From Actinomadura madurae (lineage in GTDB: Bacteria > Actinomycetota > Actinomycetes > Streptosporangiales > Streptosporangiaceae): 64,000 bases of DNA. Made by a program: the position numbers and the translations under genes. The first letter of the stretch is position 1, and every line of letters starts with the position of its first letter. Below the pieces are notes generated by a model that saw only the letters and a program-made list of their open reading frames with translations, did not search any database and had not been told where the DNA came from. Below are positions 7,872 through 16,943 of this stretch, in pieces. The DNA lies in NCBI RefSeq assembly GCF_900115095.1, contig NZ_FOVH01000019.1:1-64000 (forward strand), read 5' to 3'.

Positions 7872-9552
7872 CCGTGTCTCCGTTGTCAGCGTTGTCGGCG
7901 TTGTCGGCGGACGGCCGCGCGGGCAGCGTCCAGTGGAAGGTCGTGCCCGGGGTGTCCTCCGGCCCGTCGGTGCCGAGCCAGATCCGGCCGCCGTGGTACT
8001 CGACGATCTTCTTGCAGAGCGCCAGGCCGATGCCCGTCCCGGTGTACTCGTCGCGCGGGTGCAGCCGCTGGAAGATCAGGAAGATGCGGTCGGCGTACCG
8101 GGGCTCGATCCCGATGCCGTTGTCGGTGCAGTGGAACACCCACTCGTCGCCGTCGCGGCGGACGCCGATCGTGACCCGGGGCGGCGCGTCCGGGCGCCGG
8201 AACTTGATCGCGTTTCCGACGAGGTTCTGGAACAGCTGGGTGAGCTGGGTGCGGTCGCCGGGCACCTCGGGCAGGCCGGCGACGTCCACCTCGGCGCCGG
8301 TCTCCTCGCGGAGGGTCGCCAGGTTGTCCAGCGCCTGCCGGGCGACCTCGTCCAGGGCGACGGCCTCCTCCGGCCGCGACATCCGCCCCACCCTGGAGAA
8401 GCTCAGCAGGTCGTTGATCAGGGCCTGCATGCGCTTGGCGCCGTCGACGGCGAACGCGATGTACTGCCGCCCGCGCTCGTCGAGCTGGTCGCCGTACCGG
8501 CGCTCGATCATCTGGCAGAAGCTCGCGACCTTGCGCAGCGGCTCCTGGAGGTCGTGGCTCGCGACGTAGGCGAACTGCTCCAGCTCGGCGTTGGAGCGGC
8601 GCAGCTCCTCGGTCTGCTCGTTCAGCGCCGCCGTCTGCTCGTTCAGCCGGCGGGTCTTGTCCTCGCTGGCCCGCCACTCGTCGATGATCCGGGCGCGCAT
8701 GGCGTCGATGATCGCCGCCAGCTCGTTGATCTCCGCTGGGCCGGGGACGTCGGCGAGCCGGTGCCCGAAGTCGCCCTGGGACACGGCGCGGACGCGTCCG
8801 GTCAGCGCGGACACCGGCGTCAGCACTGTCCGGCTGAACAGCAGGGCGAGCAGCAGCGCCGCCACGACGACCATGACGAGCGCGGCGAGCGCCGAGTACT
8901 GGGCCGTGCGCGCGCGGGACCGCAGGTCCTCGGCGGCCTGCTCGTGCACCCTGACGATGGCGGCCTGCAGCGGCGTCATGTCGCCGCGCGCCTGGTTGAG
9001 CAGCCGCCGCGCCCGCCTGCTCTCGTCCGGGTCCACGTTCTCCCCGCCGGGCCCGGCCGCGATCCGGTCGGCGAACTCGGCCCGCCATGCCCGCGAGTCG
9101 GCGGTGGCCCTGGCGAGCAGGCGGTCGACGTCCTCATGGCCCGGCACGCCGGTGAGGAGCCGGCGCATCCGCGCGGCCGACTCCGCCTCGCTGCGGACGG
9201 CGGCCCGGTACCGCGCGACGTGCTCGGCGCCGCCGTCCTGCGCGTAGTCGCGGATCGCCGTGTCCTGGTTGGTGACGGCCGTCGACAGGCGGAACTGCTC
9301 CAGCGTCGCCGGGTCGACCTTGTCGATGAGGACGTCCCGCGCCCGGTTGTTCCCGTTCAGCGCGATCCCGGCCTGGACGACCGCGGCCAGCAGCAGCACG
9401 CCCAGGACGAGCGCGCCGATCCGGTAGATCTGGACGAGCCGGACCCGGCCGAGCCCGTGCCCCTCGGGGATGCCGGTCTCGGGCAGCACGACCCCCGGCC
9501 CGGTGATCCGCGGTTCCCGCCCGGTATCGCCGTCCGAGCCCTCCTCGGTCAT
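7864..9552 (-). CDS. Sensor histidine kinase with CHASE3-like sensor and HAMP
   Basis: A 562-residue membrane kinase. A first transmembrane helix (about 43-65) is followed by a helical periplasmic segment (DPATLEQFRLSTAVTNQDTAIRDYAQDG) typical of CHASE3, a second helix (about 220-245), a HAMP domain and a coiled coil. The dimerisation motif ASHDLQEPLRKVASF, with the His near residue 330, is the HisKA type seen in Cph1-like kinases. The ATPase boxes are NLVGNAIKF, DNGIGIEP and GTGIGLALCKKIVE. Its ATG overlaps the phosphatase stop (ATGA). The C-terminus is a short repeated Asp-Asn-Ala tail. Confidence 0.9.
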   Translation of the reverse strand: MTEEGSDGDTGREPRITGPGVVLPETGIPEGHGLGRVRLVQIYRIGALVLGVLLLAAVVQAGIALNGNNRARDVLIDKVDPATLEQFRLSTAVTNQDTAIRDYAQDGGAEHVARYRAAVRSEAESAARMRRLLTGVPGHEDVDRLLARATADSRAWRAEFADRIAAGPGGENVDPDESRRARRLLNQARGDMTPLQAAIVRVHEQAAEDLRSRARTAQYSALAALVMVVVAALLLALLFSRTVLTPVSALTGRVRAVSQGDFGHRLADVPGPAEINELAAIIDAMRARIIDEWRASEDKTRRLNEQTAALNEQTEELRRSNAELEQFAYVASHDLQEPLRKVASFCQMIERRYGDQLDERGRQYIAFAVDGAKRMQALINDLLSFSRVGRMSRPEEAVALDEVARQALDNLATLREETGAEVDVAGLPEVPGDRTQLTQLFQNLVGNAIKFRRPDAPPRVTIGVRRDGDEWVFHCTDNGIGIEPRYADRIFLIFQRLHPRDEYTGTGIGLALCKKIVEYHGGRIWLGTDGPEDTPGTTFHWTLPARPSADNADNADNGDTDE

Positions 9553-10751
9553 CGGTCGTCCTCCCGGGTCAGCAGCAGTACGGCCAGGTCGTCGGCCAGG
9601 ACGTCGCCGTTCAGGCGCTCGGCCTCGGCGATGAGCCCGTCGACGAGCACGTCGCCGCGCCGCCCGGCCGCGTGCGCGGGACGGGCCAGCTCGATCAGGC
9701 CGGCCAGGTCGAGGTAGTCGCCGGGGGCGCCCGCCTGGCCCTCGATCAGCCCGTCGGTGTAGAGCATCAGGCCCCACGAGTCGCCGAGCTCCAGGTCGAG
9801 GGCGGGCCAGTCGACGACGGGGAACAGCCCGAGCGCCGGGCCGCGCGGCTCGTCCGGGACGGGATCGACGCCGTCCGGGCCGAAGAACAGCGGGCGCGGG
9901 TGCCCGGCCCGGTACAGCCGCGCGCTGCGCCGGTCGGGCGCGATCGTCGCCATGCAGACGGTCGTGAAGATCTCGTCGCTCCACCGCTCGTGCCGGAGCA
10001 CCGCGTCGAGCGTGCTCAGCAGCCGCGGGGCGGTGTGCCCGGCGAGGACGAGCGTCCGCCACGCCATGCGGAGCCGGACCCCGAGGGACGCCTCGTCGGC
10101 GCCGTGCCCGCTCACGTCGCCGATCACGGCGTGCACGGTGCCGTCCGCGGTCTCCACGGTGTCGTGGAAGTCGCCGCCGAGCAGGGCCCGGTAGCGGCCC
10201 GGCCGGTACCGGGTGTGGTGCCCGAGCGTCCGGTCGTGCAGGATCGGGACGGGCAGCAGGCCGCGCTCCAGCCGGGCGTTCTCCTGGCTCAGCGCCCGCG
10301 CCTCGACGAGCTGGCGCTCGGTCTCGTCGGCGCGCTTGCGCTCGATCGCGTAGCTGATCGCGCGGGTGAGCAGGGCGCCGTCCACGTCCTGCTTGACGAG
10401 GTAGTCCTGGGCGCCGGCGGCGACGGCCGCCACGCCGACGTGCGCGTCGGCGAGCCCGGTCAGTACGAGGACGGCGGTGGCGGGGGCGTGCCTGCGCATC
10501 TGGTGGAGCGCGTCGAGGCCCTGCGCGTCCGGGAGGGACAGGTCGACGATGACGCACTGGATGTCGGCGCGCAGCGCGGTGAGCGCCTCGGCCAGCGTGG
10601 TCGCGACGGTGATCCGCAGGCCGGGCTGCGCCTCGGTCAGCAGCTCCTCGAACAGGAAGGCGTCGCCGGGGTCGTCCTCGACCAGGAGCAGGTGCGGGGA
10701 GCCGGCCACGCCGAGGAGCCGCTCCGCACCGCGACTGTTCATCGCGGCCAT
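9549..10751 (-). CDS. Receiver-PP2C phosphatase (RsbU/SpoIIE type)
   Basis: A 400-residue fusion. An N-terminal receiver (VEDDPGD; Asp in CVIVDLSLPDAQG; Lys in YLVKQDVDG) is joined by a coiled coil (RADETERQLVEARALSQEN) to a SpoIIE-type PP2C domain with GGDFHDTVE, VIGDVSGHGADEA and LMLYTDGLIE metal-binding motifs. Such proteins dephosphorylate STAS anti-anti-sigma factors when their receiver is phosphorylated. The ATG at 10751 is preferred because AAGGAG precedes it. It is the first gene of an operon with the kinase and the lone receiver. No STAS protein is encoded nearby, so its substrate lies elsewhere. Confidence 0.9.
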   Translation of the reverse strand: MAAMNSRGAERLLGVAGSPHLLLVEDDPGDAFLFEELLTEAQPGLRITVATTLAEALTALRADIQCVIVDLSLPDAQGLDALHQMRRHAPATAVLVLTGLADAHVGVAAVAAGAQDYLVKQDVDGALLTRAISYAIERKRADETERQLVEARALSQENARLERGLLPVPILHDRTLGHHTRYRPGRYRALLGGDFHDTVETADGTVHAVIGDVSGHGADEASLGVRLRMAWRTLVLAGHTAPRLLSTLDAVLRHERWSDEIFTTVCMATIAPDRRSARLYRAGHPRPLFFGPDGVDPVPDEPRGPALGLFPVVDWPALDLELGDSWGLMLYTDGLIEGQAGAPGDYLDLAGLIELARPAHAAGRRGDVLVDGLIAEAERLNGDVLADDLAVLLLTREDDR

Positions 10752-10929
10752 GTTGTGCTCCTTCGGTCCGGCACGACCGGTCTGTCGGGCGGGGTGTCCG
10801 TTGTCGTCCAGCAAATGTTAAAGGCACGTGGTAGCCGGAAAAACACGAAGTCCCCATGCCGCGTAACGATGCGGCGTTTCGGCCCACTACCTCCTGACAG
10901 CGACACCCGGACGGACGGAGGACCACGCG

Positions 10930-11493
10930 GTGGCGGACGAAGTCCCCGATGAACAGCGCTTCACCGCGATCTACGAGGAATGCCGCCAGCGGGTCTGGGC
11001 GTACGCCACCGCCCGCGCCGGCCGGCAGATCGCGGACGAGGTGGTGAGCGAGACCTTCGCGGTGGCGTGGCGGCGGCTCGCCGACGTGCCCGACCCGGCG
11101 CTGCCGTGGCTGCTCGGCGTCGCGCGGAACGTGCTGCGCGACGGGCACCGCGCGCAGGTGCGGCGCGAGGCGTTCGCGCACGAGCTGCGGCGGTGGGCGC
11201 CGCGGGCGTCCGGCGACATCGCCGAGGACGTGGCGGAGCGGCTCGCCGTCCTGCGCGCGATGGCGGACCTGCCCGAGGGCGACCGGGAGGTCCTCATCCT
11301 CGTCGCCTGGCAGGGCCTGGCGCCGCGTGATGCCGCCCGGGTCGTCGGCTGCTCCCCGGCGGCGCTGCGGGTGCGGCTGCACCGCGCCCGCCGCCGGCTC
11401 GCCCGCGCGGCCGGGGCGGCCCCGCGGGAACCGGCGGAGGGCCGGGCCGGGTCGCGTCCGCAGGTGGGGATGATCAGTGAGGAGATGTCATGA
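10930..11493 (+). CDS. ECF sigma factor
   Basis: A 187-residue sigma-70 family protein with only regions 2 and 4. Region 2 is RFTAIYEECRQRVWAYATARA...EVVSETFAVAWRRL, with ALPWLLGVARNVLRD at region 2.4. Region 4 has the helix-turn-helix LVAWQGLAPRDAARVVGCSPAALRVRLHRARRRL. The GTG start is preceded by CGGAGGA. Its stop overlaps the ATG of the membrane protein downstream (ATGA), which is the usual arrangement for an ECF factor and its regulator. It is transcribed divergently from the PP2C operon; the roughly 180-bp gap would hold both promoters. Confidence 0.9.
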   Translation: MADEVPDEQRFTAIYEECRQRVWAYATARAGRQIADEVVSETFAVAWRRLADVPDPALPWLLGVARNVLRDGHRAQVRREAFAHELRRWAPRASGDIAEDVAERLAVLRAMADLPEGDREVLILVAWQGLAPRDAARVVGCSPAALRVRLHRARRRLARAAGAAPREPAEGRAGSRPQVGMISEEMS

Positions 11494-12686
11494 ACGACGT
11501 GCTGCGGACCCTGCGCGAGGCCCGGCCCGCCGAGCTGGACCCGGACCTGCCGGTCGGCGAGGACGTCCGGCGCGCCGAGCTGGCGCGGGCCATGGCCGCG
11601 GCGCCCACAGGGGCGCGCACGGCGGCGCCCACGGCGGTGCCGCCGGCGCCGGCCCGGCGGCGGGTGCGGCCGGCGTGGGGCCTCGGGCTGGCCGGGGCGG
11701 TCACGGCGGGCGCGGTCGTCGCGGCGGCCGTGCTGACGGCGCCCATGATCAATGAGGGCGGCGGAACCGATGGGGACGGCCCGCGGCCGGGGAGCGGGGG
11801 CGGGGCGGCCGTGGCGCTCGACGCCCGGACCGTCCTGCTCGCGGCGGCCGGGAAGGCCGACGGGCAGGCCGAGCGGGTGCGGGCGTACTGGCACCAGGTG
11901 ACGATCTCGTCCAGCACCTACACGGTGGGGACGGGCGGCGACCGCTACGCCGTCACGCTGCGGAGCAGGTCGGAGAGCTGGACGCCGAGCAGGCCGGGCG
12001 GCACGGCGTGGGGCGCCGAGCAGGACCTCGGCGCGAGGCCCGCGACGAAGGCGGACGAGGCGGCCTGGCGGAGGGCCGGGTCGCCGGACACGTTCAAGGT
12101 CGAGGTCCCCGTCACGCCGGGCGGCAAGGGACGGCTCAAGGGGTTCACGGCGACGACCGCGCCGGGCGAGCGCCACTTCAGCGGCTCGCCGCTGGTCGAC
12201 GGCGACAAGGTGTTCTGGCTGGGCCGGAACGTGACGATGAAGGACCTGCGCTCGCTGCCGTCCGACCCCGCGCGGCTCAAGGCGGAGCTGCTGCGCTGGT
12301 ACGAGGGCCATGACACCGAGTCGGACCGGCCGATGGCCTCCGGCGAGTGGCTCTACACCGTGGCGCGCGGCCTGGTGATGGACATGCCGGTGAAGCCCGC
12401 CGTGCGGGCGGCCGGGTTCCGGATGCTGGCCGGGCTGCCGGAGGTGCGGTCGCTCGGAAAGGTCACCGATCCGGAGGGGCGGACGGGGGACGCCATCGCC
12501 CTGGACGAAAGGACGCCGGCCGGCGTCATCCGGCATGAGCTGATCATCGATGTGCCGTCCGGTACCGCGCTGGCCAGCCGGAACGTGATGGTGAGGCCGG
12601 CGGCCGGGTCGGCGGTCCCCGCCGGGCGGACGATGAATTCCACGGTCACGCTCGCGACCGGCTGGACCGATTCGCGGCCGAGCTGA
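11490..12686 (+). CDS. Membrane protein coupled to the ECF sigma factor (CU044_5270-like)
   Basis: A 398-residue protein with a cytoplasmic N-terminus of about 65 residues (NDVLRTLREARPAELDPD), one transmembrane helix at about 68-88 (LGLAGAVTAGAVVAAAVLTA) and a large extracytoplasmic region. This layout fits the actinobacterial CU044_5270 family found after ECF sigma genes, assumed to act as anti-sigma or sensor proteins. I see no zinc-binding HxxxCxxC anti-sigma motif in the N-terminus, so direct sigma binding is unproven. Translational coupling to the sigma gene is the main support. Confidence 0.75.
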   Translation: MNDVLRTLREARPAELDPDLPVGEDVRRAELARAMAAAPTGARTAAPTAVPPAPARRRVRPAWGLGLAGAVTAGAVVAAAVLTAPMINEGGGTDGDGPRPGSGGGAAVALDARTVLLAAAGKADGQAERVRAYWHQVTISSSTYTVGTGGDRYAVTLRSRSESWTPSRPGGTAWGAEQDLGARPATKADEAAWRRAGSPDTFKVEVPVTPGGKGRLKGFTATTAPGERHFSGSPLVDGDKVFWLGRNVTMKDLRSLPSDPARLKAELLRWYEGHDTESDRPMASGEWLYTVARGLVMDMPVKPAVRAAGFRMLAGLPEVRSLGKVTDPEGRTGDAIALDERTPAGVIRHELIIDVPSGTALASRNVMVRPAAGSAVPAGRTMNSTVTLATGWTDSRPS

Positions 12687-12698
12687 CGCCCTTGGCGG

Positions 12699-12729
12699 AG
12701 GGACGGTGCCGCCTGCCGGTGCCGTCCCT
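12699..12729. terminator. Hairpin after the ECF operon
   Basis: AGGGACGG (12699-12706) pairs with CCGTCCCT (12722-12729), with further pairing possible inside the 15-nt loop, followed by TCTCCC. It lies 13 bp after the stop of the membrane protein and before the convergent gene at 12758. Confidence 0.65.
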
Positions 12730-12757
12730 TCTCCCGGTGTTAGTGGCCGAGATGTGA

Positions 12758-13063
12758 TCAGGCGCTTTTCGGGGTCCGGCGGGCGGCTTTCTGCGCGGCC
12801 CTGCGCTGCGCGGCGGCGGCCCTGGCGTGGTTCATGCTTTCGCGGACCTTGGCGGCGCCGCGGGTCGCGGTCCTGGTGTCCTTGGCGCGCCCGGCGTAAA
12901 CGGCGAGAACCTCGGCGACGGGCGGCGGCTGCCATTCCTCCTTCAGCACGATCGGCAGGACGGGGGCGGGTGCGGCGGCGGCGGAGTTTCCGGACACGGG
13001 GACGAGCGCGAGATGCGATTGGCAGTGCGGGCACTGCACCCCCGGATGGGTGTCTCTGCTCAT
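12758..13063 (-). CDS. Hypothetical basic protein
   Basis: A protein of 101 residues from the ATG at 13063 (MSRDTHPG). The frame could start up to 10 codons earlier and no start has a convincing ribosome site. The N-terminus has one C-P-H-C pair plus a further His, which might bind a metal with a partner. The C-terminal 45 residues are strongly basic and alanine-rich (RAAAAQRRAAQKAARRTPK), as in nucleic-acid-binding tails. I do not recognise the family. Confidence 0.55.
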   Translation of the reverse strand: MSRDTHPGVQCPHCQSHLALVPVSGNSAAAAPAPVLPIVLKEEWQPPPVAEVLAVYAGRAKDTRTATRGAAKVRESMNHARAAAAQRRAAQKAARRTPKSA

Positions 13064-13173
13064 AACACAAATCATTACCCAGGGGTCTGACAAAACGACC
13101 CCGCGACCTTTCGAGAGGCCGCCGTTATCTGCCCGTGCCGCTCATGCCCGTGCCGATCATGTGCCTGTGCCGC

Positions 13174-14658
13174 TCATGTGCGGTGGGCCGGCGGGCGCCA
13201 CGCGGTGGTGGGGGCCCGGCCGCTCGGGTGCCGCGGCCGGGCGTCGTGGCGGACCAGCGACACGCCCGAGCAGACGAGTGCCGTGATGACCACGATCCAC
13301 GCGACGGCGCGGCCGGCCCGCAGCCCGTATCCGCAGGTCAGCCAGAGGACGTGCAGGCCCGCGCGGCGCCAGGGGTCGCGCTCGCCGCGCCGCCGCACCT
13401 CGTGCGCGTTGTAGCGGAAGTCCCTGGCCAGCCGGCCCTCGTCCAGGTCGGCGGCGGCGCGGGCCAGCGCCAGGTAGAGGGGCCGCAGCCGGACGTCGCC
13501 GGTGCCGCCGGCGCCGCGGGCGAGGTCTTCGGCGAGCACGGCCCGCGCGGCGCCGCGCCACGGGCCGAGGTGCCGGCCGGGGACGGTCGCGAACGAGCAG
13601 CCGCGGCCGATCTTCAGTGTGTCCGGCCGCCGCAGCCCGAGGAACCCGCAGCGGCTCAGGTCGACGCCGGTGAGGACGAGCCGCGCCGTGTCCGCCCGGC
13701 GCAGCGAGACGAGCCGGACGTCGGCCGGGCCGGTCCACGGCGGCTCGGTGAGCCCCTGGATCGGGTGGGGCAGGGACCGGACGGCCGCCGGGCCCTCGAA
13801 CGCGACCTCCTCCAGGTCGAGCTCGGCGTGCCGCAGCCGGAACACCGCGTCCCCGTGGACGGTCGCGCCGCGGGCCGTGACCAGCCGCGCCGCCGCGTGC
13901 ACCCGCAGGGCGCCGTGGACGGCCGCGTCGGTCAGCCCGATCAGGCCGCCCGCCACCAGCGGGCCGAGGCACATGCCGTGCCGGAACCGCGTCCGCTCGA
14001 AGTGGGCGTGCCGGGCCACCTGGACGCGCTTGAAGGACACGGGGCCGCCGAAGCACGCCGCCTGCATCGCCGCGTCCCGTCCGAACCGCGCGCGGTCGAA
14101 GCTGGCCGCGCCCATGAACACGGCGCGCCGGAACGCGGCGTCGGCGTGCCACCGCGTCTCGCCGAACACGGCGTCGCCGCTGAAGACGACCTCCTCGAAC
14201 GAGGCGTGCCGGTGGAAGCGGGCCTCGTGGAAGGAGACGTTGCGTCCGAAACGGGCGCCGCGGAACGAGGCGTTGCCGAAGAACCGCGCGTCGTAGAACG
14301 ACACGCCGCCGAGGAAGCACGCGCCGTCGAAGGAGCTGTCGCCCTCGACGCAGCAGCCGCGCAGGCCCGCGTCCGCCGTCAGGACGGCGCCGTCGAAGCG
14401 CGTCCGGCCGAGGTGGGGGCGCCCGTCCGGGCCGGTGACGGCGTCCAGGACGGCGTCCAGCAGCCAGGCGGTGACGGTGACGCCGCGCAGGTCGAGGTCG
14501 GCGCCGGGACGCAGCGCGCCCACGAACCGCTCGAACTCGCGGGGGCGCAGGTGGGCGGCGCAGCCTCCCGTCTCTCCGGCCACCCGTCCGGTGCAGCCGT
14601 GGACGGTCCGGCAGCGCGGCCAGAACACCGTCGGCATGGAAGGCTCGTGATGGGTCAC
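13174..14658 (-). CDS. Pentapeptide-repeat membrane protein
   Basis: About 494 residues from the GTG at 14658, chosen because AGAAGAGG precedes it. After an N-terminal cysteine/histidine-containing segment (WPRCRTVHGC...CAAHLRPREF), residues about 75-300 carry tandem A/F-x-x-A-x-F units (ASFRGARFGRNVSFHEARF) that build a right-handed beta-solenoid. A helical linker follows (RDFRYNAHEVRRRGERD), then a hydrophobic helix after CGYGLRAGRAVAW. The G-Y-G-x-R...A-W junction recurs in the two larger solenoid proteins of this window (21981-23438 and 46009-47628). No enzymatic motif is visible. The C-terminal tail is short and basic. Confidence 0.7.
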   Translation of the reverse strand: MTHHEPSMPTVFWPRCRTVHGCTGRVAGETGGCAAHLRPREFERFVGALRPGADLDLRGVTVTAWLLDAVLDAVTGPDGRPHLGRTRFDGAVLTADAGLRGCCVEGDSSFDGACFLGGVSFYDARFFGNASFRGARFGRNVSFHEARFHRHASFEEVVFSGDAVFGETRWHADAAFRRAVFMGAASFDRARFGRDAAMQAACFGGPVSFKRVQVARHAHFERTRFRHGMCLGPLVAGGLIGLTDAAVHGALRVHAAARLVTARGATVHGDAVFRLRHAELDLEEVAFEGPAAVRSLPHPIQGLTEPPWTGPADVRLVSLRRADTARLVLTGVDLSRCGFLGLRRPDTLKIGRGCSFATVPGRHLGPWRGAARAVLAEDLARGAGGTGDVRLRPLYLALARAAADLDEGRLARDFRYNAHEVRRRGERDPWRRAGLHVLWLTCGYGLRAGRAVAWIVVITALVCSGVSLVRHDARPRHPSGRAPTTAWRPPAHRT

Positions 14659-14816
14659 GCCTCTTCTTTTACCCACGCATGGCCGAGCCGTGAAGCCTCT
14701 TTGTAGTCAGGTCGTTACAACCCGCAGGCCATGTCCCGCTCGGTCGGGGAAGCCGGAGTGATCTGCTGGAACCGCGGGCATGATCGACGTATCTGATAGG
14801 TCGGCGAAGGCCGCGA

Positions 14817-14838
14817 GTTTCACAGTCGTTCACCTTAA
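14817..14838 (+). promoter_or_regulatory. PHO-box-like direct repeat upstream of ppk
   Basis: GTTTCAC (14817) and GTTCACC (14828) are spaced exactly 11 bp apart, matching the 11-nt direct repeat unit (core GTTCACC) bound by PhoP in Streptomyces. The site is 18-39 bp before the ppk ATG. Streptomyces ppk is a known PhoP target; applying that here is inference. Confidence 0.55.
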
Positions 14839-14855
14839 TCAGGGAAAATTACGGC

Positions 14856-16943
14856 ATGACCGTTAATCCGGGACAACACCTCCCCCAGCAGTCCGAAGCG
14901 CTGCCCGATGACCGCTTCCTCGACCGGGAGGAGAGCTGGCTGAGATTCAACCAGCGCGTCCTGGAACTGGCCGAGGACCCGGACCTCCCGCTGCTCGAAC
15001 GCGTCCGCTTCCTGGCGATCTTCTCCAGCAACCTGGACGAGTTCTTCATGGTGCGCGTCGCCGGCCTCGCCCGCCGGATGGCGACCGGGCTCGCCGTGCA
15101 GTCCGCGAGCGGCCGGCAGCCCCGCGAGGTGCTGGCGCGCACCGGGGAGGTCGCGCACGAGCTGATGCTGCGGCAGGCGTCCTGCTTCCGGCACGAGATG
15201 CGGCCCGCGCTCGGCGACGAGGGCATCGACATCCTGCGCTGGGACGAGCTGGCCGAGACCGAGCAGGAGCGGCTGCGGCGCCTCTTCCGCGACCGCATCT
15301 ACCCCGTCCTCACCCCGCTCGTCGTCGACTCGGCGCACCCGTTCCCCTACATCTCGGGCCTGTCGCTGAACCTCGCGGTGATCGTCCGCGACCCGGAGAC
15401 GGACGCCACGATGTTCGCCCGGGTCAAGGTGCCCCCGCTGCTGCCGCGCTTCATCGAGGCGTCCCCGGACCGGTTCACGCCGCTGGAGGACGTCATCGCC
15501 GCCCACCTCGGGCAGCTGTTCGTCGGCATGGAGGTCGTCGAGCACCACGCGTTCCGCGTCACCCGCAACCAGGACCTGGAGATCGACGACGACATCAGCG
15601 AGGGCCTCCTGCAGGCCCTGGAGCGCGAGCTGCTGCGCCGCCGGTTCGGCCCGGTCGTCCGCCTGGAGGTCGAGGAGTCGATCTCCGAGGGGGTGCTGGA
15701 GCTGCTCACCTCCGAGCTGGCGGTGGACGAGGGGCAGATCTACCGCGTCGCCGGGCCGCTCGACCTCGGCGGGCTCGCGGCCATCGCCGACCTCGACCGG
15801 CCGGAGCTGAAGTACCCCCCTTTCGTCCCGTCCAAGGAGGCGCTTCCTGAGGACGCGAGCATCTTCAGCGCCATCCGCGAGCGCGACGTCCTCGTCCACC
15901 ACCCGTACGACTCGTTCACCACGACCGTCCAGCGGCTGATCGAGGACGCGGCGACCGACCCGCGCGTCCTCGCGATCAAGCAGACGCTGTACCGGACGAG
16001 CGGCGACTCCCCGATCGTGGACGCGCTGATGAGCGCGGCCGAGGCCGGCAAGCAGGTGGTGGTCGTCGTCGAGCTGAAGGCCCGGTTCGACGAGCGCGCC
16101 AACATCGCGTGGGCGCGCAAGCTGGAGACGGCCGGCTGCCACGTCGTCTACGGGTTCGTCGGGCTGAAGACGCACTGCAAGCTCGCGCTGATCGTCCGGC
16201 AGGACGCCGAGGGCCAGCTGCGCCGCTACTGCCACATCGGCACCGGCAACTACCACCCGAAGACGGCCCGCCTGTACGAGGACTTCGGGCTGCTCACCGC
16301 CGACCCCGAGGTGGGCGAGGACGTCAGCGCCCTGTTCAACCACCTCACCGGCTACTCGCGGCAGAGCTCCTACCACCGGCTGCTCGTCGCGCCGAACAAC
16401 CTGCGGTCCGGGCTCGTCCAACGGATCGAGCACGAGATCGACAACCGGCGGTCCGGGCATCCCGCGCGAGTGCGGATCAAGTGCAACTCGCTGGTGGACG
16501 AGGTGGTCATCGACGCGCTGTACCGGGCGTCGCGGGCCGGGGTGCCGGTGGACGTCTGGGTCCGCGGCATCTGCGCGCTCCGTCCCGGCGTGCCCGGCCT
16601 GTCGGACCTGATCCGGGTGCGCAGCGTCCTCGGCCGGTTCCTGGAGCACTCCCGCGTGTTCGCGTTCGAGAACGGCGGCGAGCCCGAGGTGTGGATCGGC
16701 AGCGCCGACCTGATGCACCGCAACCTGGACCGCCGCGTCGAGGCGCTCGTCACCGTCACCGACCGGGCGCAGCGCGACGGGCTGCTCGACCTGCTCGACC
16801 TCGCCCCCGACGACGGCACCCACGCGTGGACGCTCGCCGGCGACGGCACCTGGACGCGGAACCGGCCCCGCCCCGGCGAGACCCTGCTCGACATCCAGAC
16901 CCACCTCGTCAAGACCCGCCGCTGGAGGACGATCGATGGCTGA
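14856..16943 (+). CDS. ppk: Polyphosphate kinase (PPK1)
   Basis: A 695-residue enzyme that polymerises the gamma-phosphate of ATP into inorganic polyphosphate, reversibly. The usual four-domain order is visible: the N-terminal domain (DRFLDREESWLRFNQRVLEL, FLAIFSSNLDEFFMVRVAGL), the head domain, and two PLD-like catalytic domains with IKQTLYRTSGDSPIV, RFDERANI, HIGTGNYHPKTARLYEDFGLLT (active-site His) and GSADLMHRNLDRRVE. Length is normal. It overlaps the Nudix gene downstream by 8 bp. A PHO-box-like repeat lies just upstream, so expression is probably tied to phosphate starvation. Confidence 0.97.
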   Translation: MTVNPGQHLPQQSEALPDDRFLDREESWLRFNQRVLELAEDPDLPLLERVRFLAIFSSNLDEFFMVRVAGLARRMATGLAVQSASGRQPREVLARTGEVAHELMLRQASCFRHEMRPALGDEGIDILRWDELAETEQERLRRLFRDRIYPVLTPLVVDSAHPFPYISGLSLNLAVIVRDPETDATMFARVKVPPLLPRFIEASPDRFTPLEDVIAAHLGQLFVGMEVVEHHAFRVTRNQDLEIDDDISEGLLQALERELLRRRFGPVVRLEVEESISEGVLELLTSELAVDEGQIYRVAGPLDLGGLAAIADLDRPELKYPPFVPSKEALPEDASIFSAIRERDVLVHHPYDSFTTTVQRLIEDAATDPRVLAIKQTLYRTSGDSPIVDALMSAAEAGKQVVVVVELKARFDERANIAWARKLETAGCHVVYGFVGLKTHCKLALIVRQDAEGQLRRYCHIGTGNYHPKTARLYEDFGLLTADPEVGEDVSALFNHLTGYSRQSSYHRLLVAPNNLRSGLVQRIEHEIDNRRSGHPARVRIKCNSLVDEVVIDALYRASRAGVPVDVWVRGICALRPGVPGLSDLIRVRSVLGRFLEHSRVFAFENGGEPEVWIGSADLMHRNLDRRVEALVTVTDRAQRDGLLDLLDLAPDDGTHAWTLAGDGTWTRNRPRPGETLLDIQTHLVKTRRWRTIDG

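Noticed and set aside
7864..11382. A long minus-strand frame that would fuse the kinase with sequence antisense to the ECF sigma gene
   Set aside because: The kinase start at 9552 overlaps the phosphatase stop, and the upstream part of the frame is antisense to well-supported genes.
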